35,795 nucleotides of DNA. It comes from Bacteroidota bacterium. Lineage in GTDB: Bacteria > Bacteroidota > Ignavibacteria > Kapaibacteriales > UBA961. The notes under the pieces were generated by a model, which searched no databases, was not told the DNA's origin, and saw nothing but the letters and a program-made list of their open reading frames with translations. The translations under genes were made by a program, and so were the position numbers. Positions 8,913-17,195 of the stretch are shown one piece after another (position 1 is the stretch's first letter; each line of letters begins with the position of its first letter). Location of the stretch: NCBI GenBank assembly GCA_018266765.1, contig JAFDZU010000007.1, positions 23,210 to 59,004 on the forward strand, read 5' to 3'.

Positions 8913-11078
8913 TTATTTGTTTACAACAAATCTCATAGAAAAAACAGTACCATTTACTGTAGCACGTGCTACATAAATACCTGATGCAAGATTATGTACA
9001 TCAAATTGATAAGAATGGCTATTCCCGCTGAGATGAAGATATGTCATCTGATTGCCGAGTGCATCATAGATATTCAATGATATTGGGAATTGAATCTTTT
9101 CTGGAAAACGAAAAGTAACTACATTATTTACAGGGTTTGGCTCAAAAGTAATTCCATTTGAATATTCATCTTCTTCAACAGGAGTTCCATCCTGAACTTT
9201 AATAGTAATCAAACGTGAATACAATATAAGATTCGCAACTACCGAGTTTGTAACTTGATAAGAATATACACCCTCATCAGATTTTTTTAAGGAAGTAATC
9301 ACAAATTCTTTAGAAGTAGCAGAAGGAATCACCACACCATTTTTAAACCACTTGTATAGATTATTGGTTGTTTCTCCTGCTAGAGTACGAATACGAAACT
9401 CTCTGTTTTGGTTGATAGTTGTGTCAGTTGTTACTCCCAGAGAGTCTTGAGGTGAATAATTAAACAATGTATCCCTACTTGCTATATCATAATTCTTTTC
9501 AATATCATCAAATGTAAGTTTGTTGTTTTGAATTTTGAATTCTTTGAGAATTGGAAGGGGAGAAGCAATATCGGGTAACCCGGTAATATTAGAATTATTT
9601 ATCCAAAATCGTTGTAAATTTCTTAACCTTGTAAATAAAGGAGGTAATGGTTGAGGAGTAAAATTACAACTGTCAAGGAATAAACCACCCTGAGTAAAGT
9701 TTGGAATTTCTAAGCCCAGAGAATCTAAATTTCCTATTTGTTTTGGAATAAGTCCGTTTAGCTTAGTATGCCCAAGTGCTAAATATCTCAGACTTTTGCA
9801 ATTGCCTATTTCAGAAGGAATTGAACCTGATATATTTGTTTCATAGAGGTGAAAATATTGCATATTCGTTAGATTACCTATGCTAATTGGGATTGTTCCA
9901 TCTATGTTTGTGTATCCTAAATAGAGTTCTCTTAATAAAATTAAATTACCTATTTCCTCAGGTATAGTACCTACCAGTTGGTTGTTTCCTAAAAACAGCT
10001 CTTGTAGGTTGGTAATATTGCATATTTCTTTGGGGATAGACCCTGTCAGTTGATTGCGTTCTAAATATAGTGTTTGAAGGGCACTTAGTTTGCCAAACTC
10101 AATGGGTATAGAACCTGCCAGTTGATTTTGACTTAATTCTAAATTTTCTAAATTACTAAGATTCCCAATTTCTTTGGGAATTGATCCAGAAAAACTATTA
10201 CCCCAAAGATAAAGATCAGTTAACTTGATAAGTTGTCCTATTTCAAGTGGAATTGTTCCACTAAACTTATTACCACCAAGTCCCAACAGCTTTAATTCAC
10301 TCAAATTTTTAATTGATTTGGGAATCTCTCCTGTTAATTGATTTCTTGATAGACTCAAATCAGTAAGTAAAACCAACCCTGTTATTTCAGTTGAAAACGT
10401 TCCAGTCAATTGATTTGACGAAAGATAAAGTCGTTGGAGATTTATAAGATTACCAAGTTCTTTGGGGATAGTACCTGTCAATTGATTAGTCGAAAGAGTA
10501 AGTTCTATGAGTGAGATACAGTTTCCAAGTTCTTTAGGAATTGTGCCTGTTAGTTGGTTGTTCCGCAAAAAAAGATAGTTTAAATTGTTACAATTACCTA
10601 ATTGATTAGGTATTGAACCAATTAGTTTATTGACCGAGAGTGAAAGTGCGGTTAGTTTTATGCAATTCCCAATACTATTCGGTATCGAACCTGTTAGCTG
10701 GTTATTCCATAAGATGAGGTTTGTGAGCGCTGTCAGGTTTCCAATTTCATTTGGGATTGGTCCTGTTATTTGGTTATTATCTAAACTAATATCATTAATA
10801 GTGGTTAAATTACCAATATCATTTGGTATTGTTCCACTCAACCCATTATAACTAAGGTTAAGAGTAACTACTCTGCCATCAGCTTTGAGTGTTACTCCAT
10901 ACCATGTATTGATTGGATTGTTAGTCAGCCAATTTGTATTATTATACCACCCCGAACCATTTGTAGAATTATAGATGGCAACCAGAGCAAGTGAATCACC
11001 CTGCCTACTACCTTGTCCTGACATATGACCTGCTAGAATAATTATCTTTAGGCAGGTAATAATGAAAATATTTTTCAT
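8913..11078 (-). CDS. Secreted leucine-rich-repeat protein with Ig-like domain and T9SS sorting signal
   Basis: A 721-residue exported protein with a signal peptide at about 1-21. A short cap region (DSLALVAIYNSTNGSGWYNN) resembles the N-terminal cap of plant-type LRR proteins. Sixteen 24-residue leucine-rich repeats follow, at about 70-460, with consensus LxxNQLTGxIPxEIGNLxxL, the plant-specific LRR subtype. An Ig-like domain lies at about 545-630 (YKWFKNG, SDEGVYSYQVTN). The C-terminus from FEPNPVNNVVTFRF is a T9SS sorting domain. Such proteins usually bind proteins or glycans at the cell surface, and no enzyme motif is present. The 72-bp internal periodicity makes repeat-number variation likely. 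AGGA precedes the start at moderate spacing. Confidence 0.9.
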   Translation of the reverse strand: MKNIFIITCLKIIILAGHMSGQGSRQGDSLALVAIYNSTNGSGWYNNTNWLTNNPINTWYGVTLKADGRVVTLNLSYNGLSGTIPNDIGNLTTINDISLDNNQITGPIPNEIGNLTALTNLILWNNQLTGSIPNSIGNCIKLTALSLSVNKLIGSIPNQLGNCNNLNYLFLRNNQLTGTIPKELGNCISLIELTLSTNQLTGTIPKELGNLINLQRLYLSSNQLTGTFSTEITGLVLLTDLSLSRNQLTGEIPKSIKNLSELKLLGLGGNKFSGTIPLEIGQLIKLTDLYLWGNSFSGSIPKEIGNLSNLENLELSQNQLAGSIPIEFGKLSALQTLYLERNQLTGSIPKEICNITNLQELFLGNNQLVGTIPEEIGNLILLRELYLGYTNIDGTIPISIGNLTNMQYFHLYETNISGSIPSEIGNCKSLRYLALGHTKLNGLIPKQIGNLDSLGLEIPNFTQGGLFLDSCNFTPQPLPPLFTRLRNLQRFWINNSNITGLPDIASPLPILKEFKIQNNKLTFDDIEKNYDIASRDTLFNYSPQDSLGVTTDTTINQNREFRIRTLAGETTNNLYKWFKNGVVIPSATSKEFVITSLKKSDEGVYSYQVTNSVVANLILYSRLITIKVQDGTPVEEDEYSNGITFEPNPVNNVVTFRFPEKIQFPISLNIYDALGNQMTYLHLSGNSHSYQFDVHNLASGIYVARATVNGTVFSMRFVVNK

Positions 11079-11137
11079 AAAATATATCCTAAAAAATGTT
11101 AAAAATTATGACAAATTGTATTTGGAAAAGCTTTTCG

Positions 11138-11145
11138 CAAAATTA
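11138..11145 (-). promoter_or_regulatory. Candidate -7 element TAATTTTG
   Basis: On the minus strand it reads TAATTTTG, matching TAnnTTTG, and lies 59 bases upstream of the LRR protein start. No clear -33 TTG is found at 19-22 bases. The 11-bp repeats lie further upstream. Confidence 0.28.
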
Positions 11146-11168
11146 CGGTATTAATTCTGGAATCCATT

Positions 11169-11200
11169 ACTCAATTTATACTCAATTTATACTCAATTTT
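11169..11200. repeat. Three tandem 11-bp repeats upstream of the LRR gene
   Basis: The unit ACTCAATTTAT occurs at 11169-11179 and 11180-11190, and as ACTCAATTTT at 11191-11200. The 11-bp spacing would place the units on one face of the DNA. The position, 23-62 bases upstream of a candidate -7 element, fits a regulator-binding site. Slippage in A+T-rich DNA is the plain alternative. Confidence 0.6.
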
Positions 11201-11491
11201 AAGATTTTTTATTTAGAATTTGAACAAAAATTAATATAACAAATATCAATGTGATAATACTACTTTATGAATAACTATTTTATTTTACGAGCATTAGAAT
11301 AATAGACTTGTATTCAGTGATTAAGGGAAAGGAAATAATTATTGGTAGTAAAATGGCGTGCAGAATATTAATAAATTTATTCTTAGAATTAAATTAGTTA
11401 TGAAAATTAAACATCAATTAAATTTCTTATTAAGTAAATTTAAGATTTTTAAGTAAAAAATTTCACACGATAAAATTTCTCGGCCATTCAT

Positions 11492-11884
11492 TTATCTTTT
11501 ACGCTGCCGAATAAAAATACCTAAACTTTCGCGGTCGGAAAGACCTAATTTTTTGCGAAGGCGAAGGCGGTGATTCTCAATCGTTCGTTCGGAAAGGGAA
11601 AGAATTTGTGATATTACTTCTGACTTTAATCCTGCTCGAATCAAAATACATATTTTAACTTCCATCGAGGTTAAATTCTTGTATTCAGATTCTAATACTT
11701 CTTGAAAATAAGGGTGAACTTTCCGAAATGATTCCAAATATGATTCCCATGAATCTCTCAATAGAGGTGAATTCCGTAGTTTTAAAACTATTTTACGCTT
11801 GATTTCCGACGGCTTTTCTTCTAACTTCGTAATAGTAAGAATTTCAGATTTGAATCTGCTTGTTTCTTCCATTTGAATAACCAT
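11492..11884 (-). CDS. Short LuxR-type helix-turn-helix regulator, possibly N-terminally truncated
   Basis: A 130-residue protein. The C-terminal part (about 65-125) is a LuxR/GerE-type DNA-binding domain: LTSMEVKICILIRAGL, then the recognition helix in SERTIENHRLRLRKKLGL. The N-terminal 60 residues are helical, with the W..Y...F..VHPYF pattern found just before the HTH in Bacteroidota regulators that normally carry TPR and coiled-coil sensing domains. Here that sensory part is missing, and the reading frame begins 12 bases from a palindromic repeat (11896-11914). It is therefore either a stand-alone regulator or the surviving 3-prime end of a broken gene. An alternative start is the ATG five codons in. 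No strong ribosome binding site is seen for either. Confidence 0.7.
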   Translation of the reverse strand: MVIQMEETSRFKSEILTITKLEEKPSEIKRKIVLKLRNSPLLRDSWESYLESFRKVHPYFQEVLESEYKNLTSMEVKICILIRAGLKSEVISQILSLSERTIENHRLRLRKKLGLSDRESLGIFIRQRKR

Positions 11885-11895
11885 TCCTGTCCGGT

Positions 11896-11914
11896 CGGTT
11901 GTTACAACTGACCG
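11896..11914. repeat. Palindromic repeat beside the RHS remnant
   Basis: It contains the 11-bp palindrome GTTGTTACAAC (11898-11908). Positions 11898-11913 are the exact reverse complement of 8618-8633. It separates the start of the LuxR-type gene from the RHS remnant and may mark an insertion or recombination junction. Confidence 0.55.
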
Positions 11915-11940
11915 TCAACACATACCGCTGAAACGTCTGT

Positions 11941-12057
11941 ATGATAGATCACTTGGGTTCTACTCGGGTGGTGTTAGATAGCAATGGAACTATTTTGAGT
12001 ACGTATGACTATGAGCCATTCGGCAAGCCATTGCTTACTTCATTCATAAATTCTTAG
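11941..12057 (+). pseudogene. Remnant of an RHS-repeat-associated core domain
   Basis: A 38-codon open frame reads DHLGSTRVVLDSNGT followed by STYDYEPFGKPL and then a stop. This is the hallmark C-terminal core of RHS/YD-repeat proteins (DHLGS...YDPFG). An in-frame TGA (11926-11928) lies upstream, so none of the thousand or more residues that normally precede this core are present. After GKPL the sequence loses similarity and soon ends. It is almost certainly a fragment, not a functional gene. It points to a past RHS locus, recombination or gene-tip exchange at this site. Confidence 0.8.
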
Positions 12058-12118
12058 TTGAGAACTTGCCTGATGTGATTTATAGTAAATAACCAATAAA
12101 CAGTAGAATCATATAAAT

Positions 12119-12916
12119 TTACAAACTCAAGCTATCTCGTTGCCTGCGCATTTCAAACATTAAAATTCCACCGGCAACCGACGCATTAAGCGATTCAATT
12201 TTACCGGACATCGGAATTTTTACTAATTCATCACATAATTTGCGGATATTTGGTCGTAGTCCTTCGCCTTCGCTACCTATTACTAAGACAATCGGCACAT
12301 CATAGTTATATTCATCTGTATAACTGCGTGCTGATTCGCCGGCCGCGCCAATAAGGTTAAATCCTGCAGACTTACAGTCCTTTAATGCAACGCTGAGTTC
12401 GCTTACTTTAGCAACGGGAATATGTTCTAACGCTCCGGCAGAAGCTTTGACGGCTGTAGGAGTTATGGGCGATGAATGACCGCTCGGCAGAATTATTCCC
12501 GAACACCCTGCGCATTCAGCACTGCGGGCAAGTGCGCCGAGATTATGAGGGTCGGTTATACCATCGAGAGCGAGGAGCATCGGCGTATCGGTGTCGTCAT
12601 AGCTATTGGTAATTAGTGTTTGCAAATCTAATGTAACACCCAACGAACAAAGCGCAATGACACCTTGAGCCGCATTTTTTCCGGCTCGAAGTTCGCGTTC
12701 CATTGTTCCAAATTTTTCGCGGTCGGCTGTTGTAAAGCTAATGCCTGCTTTTCGGGCTTCTTGGCGAATTGAGTCAATAGCCGCGCCTTCGCTTCCGTAA
12801 GCAATAAAAATTTTTTCGATGGCACGTCCGGCGGATATTGCTTCTAATACGGCATTCCGTCCATAGATATAGCTTCCCGAAGAGGGAGTTGTTTTAAAGG
12901 ATTGATGGTCTTGCAT
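12119..12916 (-). CDS. rlmB: 23S rRNA 2'-O-ribose methyltransferase (SpoU/TrmH family)
   Basis: A 265-residue SPOUT methyltransferase, predicted to methylate the 2'-OH of a guanosine in 23S rRNA with S-adenosylmethionine. The N-terminal substrate-binding domain begins YIYGRNAVLEAI. The catalytic SpoU domain shows motif 1 (LDGITDPHNLGALARSAECA), motif 2 (IGSEGEGLRP) and motif 3 (IPMSGKIESLNASVAGGI), which form the trefoil-knot cofactor site. Length and architecture fit RlmB. Another TrmH-family target cannot be excluded. It is divergent from queF with only 66 bases between them. No clear ribosome binding site is visible. Confidence 0.88.
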   Translation of the reverse strand: MQDHQSFKTTPSSGSYIYGRNAVLEAISAGRAIEKIFIAYGSEGAAIDSIRQEARKAGISFTTADREKFGTMERELRAGKNAAQGVIALCSLGVTLDLQTLITNSYDDTDTPMLLALDGITDPHNLGALARSAECAGCSGIILPSGHSSPITPTAVKASAGALEHIPVAKVSELSVALKDCKSAGFNLIGAAGESARSYTDEYNYDVPIVLVIGSEGEGLRPNIRKLCDELVKIPMSGKIESLNASVAGGILMFEMRRQRDSLSL

Positions 12917-12941
12917 AGCGTGTTAATTCGTAAAAAAGGCG

Positions 12942-12949
12942 TATTTTTG
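12942..12949 (+). promoter_or_regulatory. Candidate -7 element TATTTTTG before queF
   Basis: It matches TAnnTTTG and lies 33 bases upstream of queF. GTG occurs 19 bases further upstream, one mismatch from the TTG element of Bacteroidota promoters. Confidence 0.3.
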
Positions 12950-12982
12950 AAGTCTATTTTGTTGCAAAATTACTAAATTACC

Positions 12983-13321
12983 ATGACGCGCCTCGAAACA
13001 TTCCCAAATCCAAAGCCGGAACGTCCGTATCTTATTACACATGCTAATCCGGAATTTACGTCTGTTTGTCCGATAACCGGACTTCCTGATTTTGCCGTTG
13101 TTACAATAGAATATATTCCTAATGAAGTGTGTTTAGAACTGAAAGCTCTCAAATATTACTTCTTGGAATTTCGCAATAAAGGCATTTTCTACGAAGCAGT
13201 TACCAATCAAATTCTCGATGACCTTGTGTCAGCGTGTAATCCGTTGGAAATGACAATAACGACCGAGTGGGGAGCGCGTGGAGGTATGACATCTATTATT
13301 GAAGCTACGTATTCTCGATAA
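12983..13321 (+). CDS. queF: NADPH-dependent 7-cyano-7-deazaguanine reductase
   Basis: A 112-residue unimodular QueF of the T-fold superfamily. It reduces preQ0 to preQ1 in queuosine synthesis. The active-site motif FTSVCPITGLPDFA gives the thioimide-forming cysteine C29 and the proton donor D36. The QueF signature LELKALKYY lies at about 51-59. Conserved FRNKGIFYE and the terminal ARGG also fit. It is shorter than the Bacillus enzyme (about 165 residues) but contains all core motifs. The stop is 16 bases before the proposed queD start, so the two are probably one transcript. QueC and QueE are not in the window. Confidence 0.93.
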   Translation: MTRLETFPNPKPERPYLITHANPEFTSVCPITGLPDFAVVTIEYIPNEVCLELKALKYYFLEFRNKGIFYEAVTNQILDDLVSACNPLEMTITTEWGARGGMTSIIEATYSR

Positions 13322-13337
13322 GTTTTTTGGAATGAAC

Positions 13338-13775
13338 ATGAAGGCAACAATTGCAAAAGATTTCAATTGGGAAATGGGACATCGGCTTCCGTATCACGAC
13401 GGTGGTTGTCAGAATATTCACGGACATTCGTACTCAATGCGAGTAGAAGTTTCGGGTGATATTGACGCTCGAGGTATGGTAATTGATTATTTTGACCTTA
13501 AAGCCGCTGTTCAGCCGATTGTCGAACGGTTAGATCATTCGTTTTTATGTTCAGATTCAGACGAAACAATGTGTGCTTTTTTTCGGGATAATCCAATGAA
13601 AGTGAACATGGTTTCGTTTCATTCAACAGCCGAGAATATTGCGTTGTTTATTCTGCGGGAAATTACTCCCGAAATTGCAAAATATCCGAATGTAGAAATT
13701 CTTAAAGTCCGTCTTTGCGAAACAGCACGCACATTTGCTGAAGTTTCTGTGGATATGAAAGTATATCACGTTTAA
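13338..13775 (+). CDS. queD: 6-carboxytetrahydropterin synthase
   Basis: A 145-residue QueD/6-pyruvoyltetrahydropterin synthase homologue. It converts dihydroneopterin triphosphate to 6-carboxytetrahydropterin, the step after GTP cyclohydrolase in queuosine synthesis. Zinc ligands are H16, H28 and H30 (MGHRLP and CQNIHGHSY). C24 is the catalytic cysteine and LDH (D66-H67) the catalytic dyad. A C-terminal CETARTFAEV completes the pocket. The start at 13338 is preferred because GGA lies six bases upstream. Earlier in-frame ATGs at 13332 and 13299 (inside queF) are possible but have worse ribosome-binding spacing. Confidence 0.92.
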   Translation: MKATIAKDFNWEMGHRLPYHDGGCQNIHGHSYSMRVEVSGDIDARGMVIDYFDLKAAVQPIVERLDHSFLCSDSDETMCAFFRDNPMKVNMVSFHSTAENIALFILREITPEIAKYPNVEILKVRLCETARTFAEVSVDMKVYHV

Positions 13776-13817
13776 TTAGTTCCATCCATCTCATTTGATT
13801 ATTTGTAGGTAAAAATT

Positions 13818-15269
13818 ATGTCTGTTAGAGTTCGATTTGCTCCATCTCCCACCGGTTTTCTTCATATAGGTGGTTTGCGTACTGCCCTTTATAATTATCT
13901 GTTTGCAAAGCATAATGATGGTGAGTGTATTCTGCGAATTGAAGACACTGACCAAACACGCTATGTAGAAAGTGCCGAAAAAGCAATTGTAGATATGTGC
14001 CGTTGGGCTGGCTTTGATTTTGATGAAGGCCCTGAACAAGGCGGGAAATATGGGCCGTATCGCCAATCCGAGCGCACAGAACTTTACCAAACGCACGCAA
14101 GTATTCTCATCGAAAACGGTGAGGCATACTATGCTTTCGACACTTCCGAAGAACTCGATAGGATGCGTGAACGACAGCAAAAATCAGGTCTTGCACCCAA
14201 ATACGACCGTACCATAATGCGCAATCAAACTACGCTCGGAGAAGATGAAACCAGCCGTTTGCTAGCAGAAGGTGAACCGAGTGTTATTCGGCTGAAAGTG
14301 CCGCATACAGGCGAGATTCGTTTTAATGATTTGGTGCGAGGTGAAGTAGTGTTTGCTGCACGTGATATTGATGACCAAATATTATTAAAATCAGATGGGT
14401 ATCCGACCTATCATTTAGCGAATATTGTTGACGATCATTTGATGGAAATTACTCACGTTATTCGTGGTGAAGAATGGCTTCCGTCCACTCCAAAACATTG
14501 CATACTGTATGATGCATTCGGTTGGGAAAAACCGAAATTTGCTCATCTTCCTTTGCTGTTGAATCCCGATAAAACAAAAATGTCGAAACGTCATGGTGAT
14601 GTATTCGTCGAAGATTTCAAAAACAAAGGATTTTTCGCTGAGGCATTAGTTAATTTTATAGCGTTGTGCGGATGGAATCCTTCTTCAGACCGTGAAATAT
14701 TCTCTATGAGCGAACTTATTGAGTATTTTGCTCTCGAAAAAGTAAATAAAGCGGGTGCTATTTTTGATTATAAGAAGTTAGAATGGATGAACTCTCAGTA
14801 TTTTAGAAGTTATAATCCTTCTGACCTCGCGCCCGAACTTCTTCGAATCTTAGACCAGTATGATTATCCCAAAGTAAGTGCTGAATATGCCGCACAAGTG
14901 ATAAAACTACTTCGTGAGCGAATTAATTTCATCGGTGACATTCCAACCTTCGGTGATTATATGTTTGTTGCTCCCAAGAATTTTGATGAAGAATATAAAA
15001 GCAAACATTGGCAACCCGAAACGCATGGAAATATTGCTCCATTGGTGGGGATGTTCGAATCTACGGTTGAATTTTCACATCAGGAACTCCATGATATAGT
15101 GCATGCTTATATTACAGAAAAACAACTTGCACTCAAATTAATAATTCACCCGCTTCGGCTGATGATTACCGGGAAACAAGTAGGAGCAGGAATGTTTGAA
15201 ACAATGGAAGTGCTCGGTAAAAAAGAAACTTTGTCAAGAATGACAGCTTTTTTGGAGAATAATGCGTGA
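13818..15269 (+). CDS. gltX: Glutamate--tRNA ligase
   Basis: A 483-residue class I aminoacyl-tRNA synthetase that charges tRNA-Glu. It begins with FAPSPTGFLHIGGLRTALYN, the HIGH-type ATP-binding motif (H16-G19). KMSKR lies at residues 254-258. The catalytic Rossmann domain spans about 1-320 and the helical anticodon-binding domain follows. Length and order are typical of bacterial GltX. Whether it is discriminating or also charges tRNA-Gln cannot be told here. The stop overlaps the GTG start of the next gene by four bases (GTGA), which indicates translational coupling. Confidence 0.96.
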   Translation: MSVRVRFAPSPTGFLHIGGLRTALYNYLFAKHNDGECILRIEDTDQTRYVESAEKAIVDMCRWAGFDFDEGPEQGGKYGPYRQSERTELYQTHASILIENGEAYYAFDTSEELDRMRERQQKSGLAPKYDRTIMRNQTTLGEDETSRLLAEGEPSVIRLKVPHTGEIRFNDLVRGEVVFAARDIDDQILLKSDGYPTYHLANIVDDHLMEITHVIRGEEWLPSTPKHCILYDAFGWEKPKFAHLPLLLNPDKTKMSKRHGDVFVEDFKNKGFFAEALVNFIALCGWNPSSDREIFSMSELIEYFALEKVNKAGAIFDYKKLEWMNSQYFRSYNPSDLAPELLRILDQYDYPKVSAEYAAQVIKLLRERINFIGDIPTFGDYMFVAPKNFDEEYKSKHWQPETHGNIAPLVGMFESTVEFSHQELHDIVHAYITEKQLALKLIIHPLRLMITGKQVGAGMFETMEVLGKKETLSRMTAFLENNA

Positions 15270-15736
15270 TTAAATTATTTGTTAGTTGTATCTGCATTTC
15301 ATTAGCGTTTGTCGCAAGTTGTTCAACGCCGGCTGTTAAGTCGTGCATCAATGAGCGAACACGAGAGTCAGTAATTCGTTGGGGGGAATACAGCACTCGA
15401 ACCGGACAAATGCGTGCTTATCAGTTTGACGGTTCATTGAAATTAGCAAAATGCTTACGGGAATCAGAGGCAGATACCAATAAACTTACTCTAATTCGAG
15501 AGATACCCTCGGATGACTTTTGTAAATATTTAATGACTACTCTTCAAACATTTGATACAGTACAAACACTGTATGCGCCGGGTGAAATAGCACGTTTTGT
15601 CGAATATACAAATTATGAATCAAACGCAAAGGCAAGGGCCGTTTGGAATCCGGAATATAAAACGTATGGCAGTAAAGCATTTCGGTCAGTATACGATTCT
15701 TTAATGACGATTATTCCACTTGAACAACAGTGGTAG
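15266..15736 (+). CDS. Hypothetical lipoprotein, coupled to gltX
   Basis: A 156-residue predicted lipoprotein using a GTG start that overlaps the gltX stop. The signal peptide ends in FVASC, giving lipid-modified C19. I do not recognise the family. The mature part is mixed alpha/beta with an acidic middle. Its size and general plan (short lipoprotein, one compact domain) recall the DUF6438-type lipoprotein at 17176, but they share no clear motif. Together they flank the sigma-54 activator gene, which suggests a functional link to envelope sensing. TTTGGAG upstream is a reasonable ribosome binding site. Confidence 0.72.
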   Translation: MIKLFVSCICISLAFVASCSTPAVKSCINERTRESVIRWGEYSTRTGQMRAYQFDGSLKLAKCLRESEADTNKLTLIREIPSDDFCKYLMTTLQTFDTVQTLYAPGEIARFVEYTNYESNAKARAVWNPEYKTYGSKAFRSVYDSLMTIIPLEQQW

Positions 15737-15794
15737 ATTTATTAAGTATAGATAATGATTCTCACCGAAATATAGATTTAATTAATTAAGAACT

Positions 15795-17195
15795 ATGGCA
15801 ATACCTGTTAAAATACTGTTAGTGGATGACAATCCAGACTTTTGCGGAACATTAGCCGATATAATTCAGCCGCTCGGATGGCAAACTGAAATTATCAATA
15901 AACCGGAAGATGCTCTCACGTATTTGGAGGCGAATCATCAATATATCTCGCTCATTCTTCTCGATATTGAATTTACAACATCCCAAGATATGAGCGGAAT
16001 GGAAGTGCTTTCCGTAGCTCGACGTACATATCCTGCTGTGCCGATTATTATGATTTCCGGCAAGGGAACAATCGAAAACGCTGTGAAAGCTACGAAACTT
16101 GGCGCAGTTAATTTTATCGAAAAAAGCGTTTTGAGTGGTGATAAATTGAAGGAAGTCATTACAAGTACAATTCAAAGAATATCTGCAAATAATGAAAATG
16201 CAGAAATGATGCGGATTATCGAAGGGCAAGGAATTACCGGTAAAAGCAAAGCAATGATGGCAGTTGCCGATAAAATTATGAGATTTGGTCGCACAGACTT
16301 AAACGTATTAATTACTGGTGAAACAGGAAGCGGAAAAAAATTAGTCGCTCAAGCGCTTCATGCCGCAAGTCGACGAAACAAATACTCGCTTGTTACGGTG
16401 GATATTCCGAATATTCCGAGAGAATTATTTCAGAGCGAACTTTTCGGGCATGTTAAAGGTGCGTTTTCGGGTGCATTAGAAAATAAAAAAGGAATGTTTC
16501 ATCAGGCAAATAAAGGTACGTTGTTTTTAGATGAAATTGGTGATTTACCTATCGAACTTCAAGCAAATTTACTATTGCCAATCGAAGAACGGATTATACG
16601 GCGTGTGGGAAGTGTAGAGCCGGAAGCTGTAGATTTACGTCTTGTATCGGCGACGGATAAGGATTTGATATCAGCAATGAAAGATGGGAAATTCCGCGAA
16701 CAACTCTATCACCGTCTTCGTGAATGTGAGATTCATTTGCCGCCATTGCGTGATCGTCGCGATGATATTCCTTCTATCGTAGAAAAGTATGTTCTGCGTC
16801 ATAATACTGATATGGAAGAAGGTAAAGTAATCTCTCCTGCTGCAGTTGAATACTTACAGGAAAGAGACTGGCCGGGTAATGTGCGCGAACTCGTTAGTAC
16901 AATTCGCCTTGCGTTGCAAACAACTCAATCTGACCAGATAGAAGTTATTGACCTTCACCGAGCAATTTCTCCGTCGTCAATGCCTGAAAATTCTGTGGGA
17001 CAATTTAATTTCTCGACTGACCGTTCCTTGCGAGATGATATCGCCCGCGCAGACCAAATGAAAATAGAAGCTACGCTTGAACGTTGTAAGGGGAACGTCA
17101 GCAAAGCCGCGGCTATATTAAGTATTAGTCGTGAAACGCTTCACAATAAAATCCGACGTTATGGAATTAACACACATGATTTTAGGGCGAAATAA
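15795..17195 (+). CDS. NtrC-family sigma-54-dependent response regulator
   Basis: A 466-residue three-domain transcription activator. The receiver domain (1-125) has D11/D12, phospho-acceptor D57, S88 and K110. An insertion of a few residues (FTTSQD) follows D57 where most relatives have MPG. The AAA+ domain (about 145-385) shows Walker A GETGSGKK (175-182), a GAFSGA loop (222-227) in place of the usual GAFTGA that contacts sigma-54, and Walker B GTLFLDEIGDLP (241-252). The Fis-type HTH is at the C-terminus (KGNVSKAAAILSISRETLHN). It should activate sigma-54 promoters after phosphorylation. No histidine kinase gene is adjacent, so it is an orphan here. Confidence 0.93.
   Translation: MAIPVKILLVDDNPDFCGTLADIIQPLGWQTEIINKPEDALTYLEANHQYISLILLDIEFTTSQDMSGMEVLSVARRTYPAVPIIMISGKGTIENAVKATKLGAVNFIEKSVLSGDKLKEVITSTIQRISANNENAEMMRIIEGQGITGKSKAMMAVADKIMRFGRTDLNVLITGETGSGKKLVAQALHAASRRNKYSLVTVDIPNIPRELFQSELFGHVKGAFSGALENKKGMFHQANKGTLFLDEIGDLPIELQANLLLPIEERIIRRVGSVEPEAVDLRLVSATDKDLISAMKDGKFREQLYHRLRECEIHLPPLRDRRDDIPSIVEKYVLRHNTDMEEGKVISPAAVEYLQERDWPGNVRELVSTIRLALQTTQSDQIEVIDLHRAISPSSMPENSVGQFNFSTDRSLRDDIARADQMKIEATLERCKGNVSKAAAILSISRETLHNKIRRYGINTHDFRAK

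Larger units (their letters stand above)
11079..11491. other. A+T-rich upstream region of the LRR gene
   Basis: It contains a candidate -7 element at 11138-11145 (minus strand) and three tandem 11-bp repeats at 11169-11200. Nothing else recognisable was found, and no gene is supported. Confidence 0.6.

Noticed and set aside
9780-10900. 72-bp periodic DNA resembling a repeat array or CRISPR
   Set aside because: The period is the 24-residue LRR of a continuous reading frame. There are no unique spacers between identical repeats.
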